Source: Rhizopus arrhizus (taxonomy: Eukaryota; Mucoromycota; Mucoromycetes; Mucorales; Rhizopodaceae). From it: a stretch of 64,000 bases of DNA. The DNA is taken from contig JAKZZE010000014.1 of assembly GCA_024220505.1 (NCBI GenBank), positions 186,001 to 250,000 of the forward strand. Reading direction: 5' to 3'. The notes beneath the pieces are model-generated. The model had not been told where the DNA came from. It saw only the letters and a list, made by a program, of their open reading frames with translations, and ran no database searches. The position numbers and the translations under genes were made by a program. Each line of letters begins with the position of its first letter. Positions within the stretch are counted from its first letter, which is position 1. Shown in pieces: positions 56,237 to 64,000 of the stretch.

Positions 56237-59200
56237 ATGTCTGATAACGAAATCGACAAAAGCTCCATTTCCACTAAAAGAGCCAGGGAGTCTAGTATGG
56301 AAGATGAAGAAGAGGGTCGTGCTTTAAAGATAGATCCTAAAAATCAGGTCAAGATGATTACTCAATTGCAGCAAGATCATTTATTAGAAGGCCAAACTTG
56401 GTACCTGATCTCCAAAAGTTGGTTTACACGATGGAAACAGTATTGCTCTCGATTAAGCAGCCCTCAGCAGGATGCTAGAAAAATTGGAGAACAAACAAAT
56501 CCAGGACCTATCAATAATCAATCTATTCTTCAATCTGATGGAACATTAATGGATTCTTTGATATTAGACGAAAGCATTTTTGCAGTACCTGAAGCAGCTT
56601 GGAAGGATTTAGCGGAATGGTACGGAGTCAATTCCGAACCTATAGAACGACTGGTCATAAAGAAATCGGACGGAAGTTTGACAGTTGAACTCTATCCACC
56701 CATTTTTAAACTTTTTGTCGTTAGCGATGTCACTTTAGCATCTTTTAATCGTTCTCCTCGTTTTACTTTTTCAGAAACTTCAACAATTAGTGATCTTTTA
56801 TTGACGATCAGAGAATCACTTGATTTATCACAGAATGCAGAGTTACAGATCTGGTTATTAAGCGATGAACCTAATTCTCCTACGATTGCTTCTAGTAGCT
56901 TACAAAACGCTACTTTTATAGATACAAGCAATCAATCTGTCACTCTTTCTCGTTCAGGGCAATTCAATATTGCTGTTGTTATTAAAGGCGACGCAAGATT
57001 TCCAGCAGAAACTTTCATTAAGCAGTCAGATTCATCATCAGTTTCTTCGACTTCCAGTATATTTGCCAATGGATTTAACAGTTTAGCAGCTTCTTCCGTT
57101 GAAAGCACACCTACATCTGCCCTATATCCTAAATTCACTCGTGGAGTATGCGGCTTACATAATTTGGGAAATACGTGTTTCATGAACTCTGCACTTCAAT
57201 GTCTCAGTAATACACCTAATCTTACAAAATGGTTTTTAGGTATGGAAAAGAAAATGAGAGCTTTGGAAAAATTAATAAAATGATATATCTCTAACTTTAT
57301 CCTTTTTTTAATATGATTTAGCTGATAATTATAAAAAGAATTGAATAGAGACAATCCATTAGGAATGAATGGACAAGTAGCTGAATCTTATGGAGAATTG
57401 ATTGAAAAGTTATGGAATGGGAACGTTCAGAGCTATACCCCTCGAGACTTCAAGTATACCATAGGTAAATTCAACTCCTCTTTTTATGGATATCATCAAA
57501 ACGATACCCAGGAATTATTGGCTTTTCTTCTAGACGGTCTTCATGAAGATCTGAATAGAATTATAAAAAAACCTTATATTGAGTTACCTGATTTTGATGG
57601 TATGAAAGATAAAGAGATTGCTGAACGCAGTTGGAATTATCATCGTGCTAGAAATGATTCCGTTATTGTTGATCTTTTCCAAGGTCAATTTAAGAGTACG
57701 TTGATTTGTGCAGAATGTAAAAATGTAAGATGTTTTATACTTTTTTTTTGTCAATATTGAGATGCTGATGAAACTTGGTAGGTCTCAGTTACCTTTGATC
57801 CTTTTATGTACTTATCTTTGCCTCTTCCTATTGAGAGGAAATGCAAAAAAACGGTTGTTTACGTCCCTTATGATCCAACGCAAAGAATGCAGCGAGTAGT
57901 TCTTACGTTAAACAAGGATGCAGATATTGCTCAACTTCAAAAGGAAGTTGCAAAAATAATGTCGATTAAAGATGCATCTACAGTAAGTGCGCGATTTTCA
58001 AAACAAATCTTTTTTTATTGTTAATTCATTGCTTTTACTTAGCTTTTAGTAGTGGAGATATTTTCGCATAAGATTTATAAAGTATTCTCTCACTATGAAG
58101 CTGTAGCTAGAATTGGTAACTCAGATCTTATCTATGTCTATCAACTTCCTGGATCTGTACCATCCATTTCTAAGAAAAAAACAGTACCCTATCGACTTTA
58201 CAACCATAATGAAGATGTTTTGGACACAGTAGAAGCTGAAGATAACGACCAACTGGTTGTTTTTCCTGTATACTGCGCAACCGTCGAAAGCCATGACACC
58301 TCATCTGGCCAACCTCAGCAATTTGGCAATCCCTTTATTGTTGCTGTTTCTCGCAGTGATGCTAACAACCCAGATTCTTTGTATCATTTACTCTTACAAC
58401 ATGTGGAGCGTTATACACATTTTAAGTTGTTTGAAGAAGTAGACGAAGAACAAACGAATGATGAACTTCCAAGAGATGAAACTGTTATCAATCAAGCAAT
58501 GGATATCGACGATCAGCCACAGCAGCAGCCTATACATACTGCTGCTGCTGTTTTAGCAGCTGATGGTAAAAAGACAGAACCTACGGCTAATTTGTTTACT
58601 ATGAAAGTCTTCTCTGGTCCCCGTAGCTATGGAAAGTACACTGAAGAGTTACTGCCCTGTTCACAGAGTTGGTCTCCTTCCAGTCTGGAAGATTTACGCG
58701 AAAGAGCAGAGGAAGAGCAAAGGAGACGTGAAGAATATGAGAGACAGCAAAACGAGCCATCAGAAGAAGAGTTTGAGAACAATGATGTTGAAATGAAAGA
58801 GTCGACTGTGTTGGATAGTAAAACACAAGGCGACACAGATGATGAAGATGAAGTAGAAAATGCTGCAGCTATATTTTATCAAAGGGAGCCTAATGCATTT
58901 GCTATTGATGATGACACAGTGGTCAATGACCATAATTCTAGTTTCTCTAATAAAAACAATACCAACAGCAAACAGGAATCTCCCGTTCTCTCTGCAGCCC
59001 ATGCATATACCACACCACCTCAGACTTCGGAAGAAACGCTTGGATCCAAGACAATTCCTGCAAAGCGCAAATTGACATGTCCCCCTAGTACAATCATACG
59101 TCAAGGTGAAGGTATTTTGCTCGAGTGGAACCCAAAGAAAGCTCAACAGCTATTTGGTAAAGCACCATTCATCAGCGTTAGTGGTGTATCTGCAAGTGGA

Positions 59201-60045
59201 TGGGATGATATTGAAGAGCTTGGAGATCCTGATAATATATATACTAATCAAGCAGACCAAAAGAAAAAGCAGTTGACCCTTTCGGATTGCTTAGATGAAT
59301 TTACAAAAGAAGAAGAACTCAGCGAAGAAGATCTTTGGTACTGTCCCAAATGTAAAAAACATCAGATGGCTACAAAGAAATTTGATCTATGGCACATGCC
59401 TGAAATCCTTGTGGTTCATCTTAAACGTTTTAGCCATTCTCGTACATGGAGAGATAAGATTGATACATTGATTGATTTCCCTATTGAAGAACTTGATTTA
59501 ACGGATCGCGTGCTGAGTGTTGATAAAGAAACTGTGAATGAGGAAAACAGATTAATCTATGATTTATACGCGGTTGATAATCATTATGGCGGATTAGGCG
59601 GTGGACATTGTAGGTATTTTATATGTGGAAAGGTACAGATACTGATATTTTCTTGGGCATATAGACACAGCCTATGCACAAAATTTTGAAGATAAAAACT
59701 GGTATCATTTTGACGACTCTCATGTTTCTAAAATTGATGTAGCAGATATCAAGGTAATGCTATATATAAAAAACTGAAATCATATGTATTTTATAAACTT
59801 ATGAATTATAGACTTCTGCTGCTTATCTATTATTCTATAAGCGTAGAAGAAATCAGGGACAGGATGTTGCAAAAACTGTAGATGAAATAATCCAGGAAAA
59901 AAACGAAAAGCAGCAGGCTGCTGAAGTGAAAGAAAGCCATGAATCAGATGAAATGTCTAATGACATAAATATGCTTACAAGTAAGCAAATGTCAGACGAT
60001 GAAAATAGAAACGATGAATTTAAAGAAAAGAAACAGTTTGTTTAA
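56237..60045 (+). CDS. UBP12: Ubiquitin C-terminal hydrolase, UBP12/USP15 type, with a possible 1-nt frame break
   Basis: Exons: 56237..57239, 57339..57724, 57782..57982, 58043..59609, 59665..59753, 59812..60045 (about 1159 residues). It cleaves ubiquitin from proteins. Layout: DUSP domain ([20 protein letters not shown]), a UBL-like part, then a split USP domain. Cys box is [18 protein letters not shown] (Cys about 314), followed by [20 protein letters not shown], the zinc pairs CAEC and CPKC, [18 protein letters not shown] text, [15 protein letters not shown], and a His box (YGGLGGGH|Y, split by intron). A long acidic insert separates the halves. Exon 2 would by homology begin at 57322 (text D-N-Y-K-K before [12 protein letters not shown]), but one base is missing between there and 57341. 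The frame holds only if the AAAAAG at 57333..57338 is used as acceptor. Confidence 0.88.
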
Positions 60046-60139
60046 GTTTTATAAAGAATGTACAAAAAATGTTTCTTTTTTTTTTATTAAAAAAAGGTTA
60101 TATGGTTGTCTGTCCTTTCATCTACTTTAGTAAATCTAT

Positions 60140-60922
60140 TTAAGCAGTTTGCTTCTTAGCAGCAGCAACGGCAGAACCGAGGGCAAAGCGACGCTACAAC
60201 AAACATTAGCTTTTTTTTTTTTTCATACTATTCATAAACTTACTTGATTCTTGAACTTCAACAATTTGAAACGGTCAAAGTCAGACAAAGAAGCACGAAC
60301 GTTACGTTGTTCAATCTTCTTGGCCCAAGCGGTCTTGTTCCAGGCAGCAACAACTTCACTCTTTTCCAAAATCTTCTTGAGAGCGGTTTGACCAGCGTTA
60401 CGGGGAAGGCTCTTGAGAACAAGAGGAGTCAAGACCATACGGCGGTAAGGGAAAGCTTGACGGGCAACACCAGTAGTGGGGCCATCGATGAGAGCACGGT
60501 TATGGTCGACAATGTCAACAATGACAGCCAATTTACCGGCATCAACACCAGAGTTAATAAGAACAACACGACCAACTTCGACCTGACGCTTGAAAGTACC
60601 TTGCTATAAAAATTTCAAATGTTAATGGGACTGATCATTATACAACTGTTGAAAGGATCCAATCATGAAATAAAAATATAAAAATGTATTGATCTATATA
60701 AGTGTAATCACTGAATTTTTTACTGTTGTCTAATCCCAGGTACATGCATGCTGCATTTATTTGTAAATGAAAATTGTGTAATTTCTAAATTGTATTTCTG
60801 TCTGTCATTGTAAGAGCAGTTTTATATGTTTAACAAAAATTTGTGTTATATTTCATCCATTTTTATTTTTTATTTCATATTGAATCCATCCTTTTTCTTA
60901 GCTATTTTTTACGTACAACCAT
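60140..60922 (-). CDS. RPL14: 60S ribosomal protein eL14
   Basis: Three exons on the minus strand: 60922..60917 (only ATG GTT), 60603..60244, 60193..60140 (139 residues). eL14 has an SH3-like KOW fold at the large-subunit surface. Seen: [77 protein letters not shown] and FKLLKFKNQ, with a C-terminal Ala/Lys-rich end. Codon bias is strong, as for eL30. The first intron (60916..60605, 312 nt) is the longest in the window; the first exon is inferred from ATG GTT|GTACGT after a CT-rich tract and agrees with the short N-terminus of fungal eL14. Confidence 0.93.
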
Positions 60923-61566
60923 GTTTAACCGAAAAAGAAAAAGAGAGAGAGAGATGACAGAGGTATGCCAATAACTATATGTTTATGCTTACCCAAAGAT
61001 GTCTGTGCTTGTAAGTAGATGAATGAGTGTGTGCTTCTTGTCGGAGTGTTACACCGGACACGACCGGGATAAGAAATTTTGGGTTCTAAGTAAAAAAAAG
61101 TGTTGCATAAAGTATTCAATTTACAATAATTATTCCAAAATCAACATATTAAGAAAGTGCGTAAATAGACTCCTGAATAAATGGAGATGGTTGCTATGTT
61201 TATACTGTAGCTTATTATAGATTACTCTCTTATGTTAACACAATAAAGGTCATACACATCTGTTTGAATATATTCAGTTACAGGAAAACATTTGTCCTGA
61301 AGCTTGCAAAACTAGAGGACATACGCAGCCTTATTTCTGTACCTTTATACTACTTTTATTCAAAAAGAAGTCAATGCACTCCATAATAGAGAGTTTTACT
61401 ATCTATTAGCACGTTCCGAGTAATATTTTTAGAATTGTGTGCATTGTTTATGTCGTTAATAAAGAATCTTGAAACTGTTTTATAGTCGGCAAAGCCATTT
61501 GATTGGACAAGAAAACATCCCGACTATTTTAAAATAATCTGTTTGAAAATTGTAAGTTTCCATTTT
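60923..61566. other. Divergent spacer, eL14 / PPT1
   Basis: No gene seen. A CT/GA-rich tract (60928..60960) lies immediately upstream of the eL14 ATG, typical for ribosomal-protein promoters in fungi. Confidence 0.4.
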
Positions 61567-62875
61567 ATGCTATCATTGTTTTTATTAACCCTATACCTTC
61601 TTCCATCACTTGTATTTGCTGAAAGACCAGGTATTATACATAAATATGAAAGTAATAATAAACTGATGTTTTATAATGATTAGTGGTGCTTTGGCATGGT
61701 ATGGGAGACGATTGTTGTAATGTAGAATCCATGGGAAGAATTACTGCTTTAATTCAAAGACACTTGGGAAAAGATACATTTGTACACAGTGTTAAAATTG
61801 GTGATAGTATTAATGACGACCACAAAGCAGGATTCTTTGGTCAAATTGACCAACAGCTAGACAAAGTATGTGAAGAATTATCAAAGATACCCGAATTAAA
61901 ACATGGTTTCAACGCCATAGGATTCTCTCAGGTATGGGGGAATAACTTGTTTAAACAAATTTTATTAAATGTACCTATAGGGTGGGCTATTTCTAAGGTA
62001 AAAATTGGGATAAAATTAGAAAAAATAAGCAACAAGATTTTTTAATGCATTTCTGTACAAAAGAGGCTACGTACAAAGATGTAATCAGCCGTCTGTTCAT
62101 CGATTAATTACCTTTGGTTCTCCGCATGGAGGTTTATATTGATTAATATAGACTCCCTATATCTCCCTCACATTCATTTTTCATGTGTATTTTAGGCGTA
62201 TCGGACATTCCAAATTGTATAAATCCAAAAGACTTTACTTGCCGCTTGATGAGAACCATGGTCCACCATGGTGTCTATACGGATTATGTTCAAAATAAAG
62301 TTATACAAGCGCAATATTATAGAGATTCTTCAAATATAAAAGGTTAAAGTTAAACAATGAGAGATATTTAAGACTAAATGAATTGTATGTAGGCTATTTG
62401 AAGAGAAATAAGTTTTTACCTTATTTAAACAATGAGCTTATACACAAAGACAATGAAAGATACAAGAACAATCTAAGTTCTTTAAATAAATTTATCATGA
62501 TTCAATTTAGTCAAGATGTGATGATAAAACCAGCTCAGACATCAGTAAGTTTCTCAACTAAATAATTATGCTCTAATAACTTGTTTACAGTGGTTTTGGG
62601 TGGATGACCAAGATAACGGACTTGTACCTTTAGAAAGTCAATCACTTTACCAAGACGATTGGTTAGGCTTAAAGAAACTGAATGAGGCTGGACGTCTAGA
62701 ATTTTTAGTGTGTCCAGGGCAACATGTAAGGGAGATAAAGTTTCTTAAAAAGGGGAAAACAAAACTAAAAGGTTTAAAGATGCAAATAAGCGATGAATAT
62801 TTTGAGCAGCAAATAATAGCCAAGTATTTAATCGATGGAAATTTACAAATGATTAAGCAATATCGATTAAATTAA
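61567..62875 (+). CDS. PPT1: Palmitoyl-protein thioesterase 1
   Basis: Eight exons: 61567..61630, 61684..61931, 61981..61997, 62064..62131, 62196..62342, 62393..62544, 62591..62725, 62780..62875 (308 residues; family about 306). It is a lysosomal/vacuolar enzyme that removes fatty acyl groups from cysteines. It starts with a signal peptide (LSLFLLTLYLLPSLVFAERP). Seen: VVLWHGMGDDCCN, AGFFGQIDQQLDKVCEEL and the nucleophile motif GFSQ|GG (Ser about 103), split by an intron. Then RLITFGSPHGGVSDIPNC, FWVDDQDNGLVPLESQSLY (Asp) and CPGQHMQIS (catalytic His region). The third exon is a 17-nt microexon. Confidence 0.93.
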
Positions 62876-63064
62876 AAATGTATGTGTTAGTAGTTGTTTT
62901 CAACGAAAATAGTAATGTGGATTTTCCAAATTTGACTTTTCATTAGCAGGCATCTAAAAAAAAAAATACCTGCCCTTTTCCTTTTAGTAATTTATAAAAA
63001 AAAGTAGGTCGCTCTTTCTTTTTCTTTTTTTTTTCTCTTTTCTCCTCTCTTGTACCATAAATAA

Positions 63065-63946
63065 ATGAAAATTATCAGCTACTTGTTAACTCTTGCAATC
63101 TTTGTACAAGTTATATATAATTTACCCATCATTTTATCTTCTTCATCAAGTGTAATACTGTCATCAAATGCTTCTTTAACATCAACAGATGAAGATAATC
63201 ATCACTTAAGTTCTTCTAGTACCCAATGCCCAACAACAGAATACAGTATTGTCGTTGAACATTTTGCTCAACTGATAGCTACTCACTGGCAATTTGATCA
63301 TCTTGAACCTATTATCTCAAACACGTATCGAACAATCTCAGAACAATTTCAAAAGCACATTCAGATCACAACTCAAAAAGTGAATCGCGATACAACAGAG
63401 CAGCATTTGTTCCGCGTAAAAGTTTCGTCGGATGACAGGATGGATCTTGACATTTTGCATGCGCAAATATTTGGAGCAATACAGGCGCATACAGAAGGTA
63501 ATCTACCTCTTGCATGGGATCGTCTAGCAGATAAGCTGGGACGACCTGCCCTTGAAAGCTACATTAAAAACAAAACGCTTGAACATTGCCCTTTATCATC
63601 AGATCTGGTCAGTTCAGTTTGTTTGCAGCAGAGAGCACGTCAATTATCATCCGAGATGGAGGACTACATACATGTCAATTTGGAAAATATTTACAACCAA
63701 TTAGATAATCAAGTCTTACCAGAATTATTACAAAAGACAAGTCAAGATTTAGTGAATGTTTTAAATTACTTCAATAGAATATTTTCATTTAGAGACAATG
63801 AACGATTTTCACTAACCGTGATACCTTGGAAACGAGAAAAAGAAGAAACTTCCTTGAAATCAAAGTTGATTCCGTTATTATTAACCCACAATGATGACCA
63901 TCCTACTGATTTCTTTTCTCATTATGCTTGTTTATCAAGAGCATAG
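63065..63946 (+). CDS. Secreted protein of unknown function
   Basis: Single exon, 293 residues. A signal peptide (KIISYLLTLAIFVQVIYNLP) is followed by a Ser-rich stretch and a mostly helical domain (HFAQLIATHWQFDHLEPIIS, LHAQIFGAIQAHTEGNLPLA, LSSEMEDYIHVNLENIYNQL). Four mature Cys (TQCPTT, EHCPLS, SVCLQQ, YACLS) could form two disulfides. No membrane helix or GPI site is evident. No family recognised; possibly a lineage-specific secreted protein of early-diverging fungi. Confidence 0.65.
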   Translation: MKIISYLLTLAIFVQVIYNLPIILSSSSSVILSSNASLTSTDEDNHHLSSSSTQCPTTEYSIVVEHFAQLIATHWQFDHLEPIISNTYRTISEQFQKHIQITTQKVNRDTTEQHLFRVKVSSDDRMDLDILHAQIFGAIQAHTEGNLPLAWDRLADKLGRPALESYIKNKTLEHCPLSSDLVSSVCLQQRARQLSSEMEDYIHVNLENIYNQLDNQVLPELLQKTSQDLVNVLNYFNRIFSFRDNERFSLTVIPWKREKEETSLKSKLIPLLLTHNDDHPTDFFSHYACLSRA

Positions 63947-64000
63947 TATCTATTGTCACATAAAAAAATAATGTATTATACTCTTTCTCATAATAAAAAA

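Noticed and set aside
1..64000. CRISPR arrays, bacterial operons, riboswitches and rRNA genes
   Set aside because: No regularly spaced direct repeats, intron-rich eukaryotic genes throughout, and no rRNA or convincing tRNA sequence seen.

Overview
The window is a 64-kb piece of a fungal nuclear chromosome, most likely Mucoromycota and probably Mucorales. The evidence is AT-rich DNA with long A/T tracts, many short GT-AG introns (about 41-65 nt), intron-dense genes, and protein content: a BAR/PH/C2-like RasGAP, an MIT-RasGEF, a MOB2/Mo25 pair and a DIRS-type retrotransposon. The species cannot be fixed from sequence alone. All exon coordinates were derived by hand from reading frames, splice signals and remembered family motifs, so boundaries are inferences unless stated otherwise.

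Layout. 1-4.6 kb: RMI1 (cut by the window edge), a TENA/THI-4 protein, and MOB2 facing an MIT-domain gene tail to tail with 7 bp between stop codons. 6.1-12.8 kb: a GYF-domain protein (SMY2/GIGYF type), Mo25/Hym1 and an NmrA-like Rossmann protein. 12.9-24.8 kb: a RasGEF and a RasGAP transcribed divergently from one 493-bp spacer. The second exon of the RasGAP is split by a complete DIRS-like tyrosine-recombinase retrotransposon (about 4.4 kb) with 121-bp inverted terminal repeats and a 118-bp internal complementary region that reproduces the joined element ends. 24.8-30.6 kb: a His-rich single-pass surface protein and condensin subunit Ycg1/CAP-G. 30.6-33.2 kb: a decayed Tc1/mariner transposase and a small Cys/His orphan gene. 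33.8-40.9 kb: the catalytic subunit of DNA polymerase epsilon. 42.8-47 kb: a four-TM protein, a decayed coding region, ribosomal protein eL30 and a Ser-rich protein. 48-53.2 kb: a UFD4/TRIP12-type HECT ligase. 54.4-64 kb: an NDUFAF8-like twin CX9C protein, an orphan, a UBP12/USP15-type deubiquitinase, ribosomal protein eL14, palmitoyl-protein thioesterase 1 and a secreted orphan.

Most genes are independent housekeeping or signalling units. Two links stand out: MOB2 and Mo25/Hym1 (both RAM/MOR NDR-kinase network components) lie 5.7 kb apart, and the Ras activator and Ras inactivator are head to head. The most notable feature is the DIRS element, whose ends, internal junction and target site can be reconstructed exactly. 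Three genes (NmrA-like, UBP12-like, RasGAP) show apparent single-base frame breaks. Two introns appear to use GC-AG with the donor GCAAGT.
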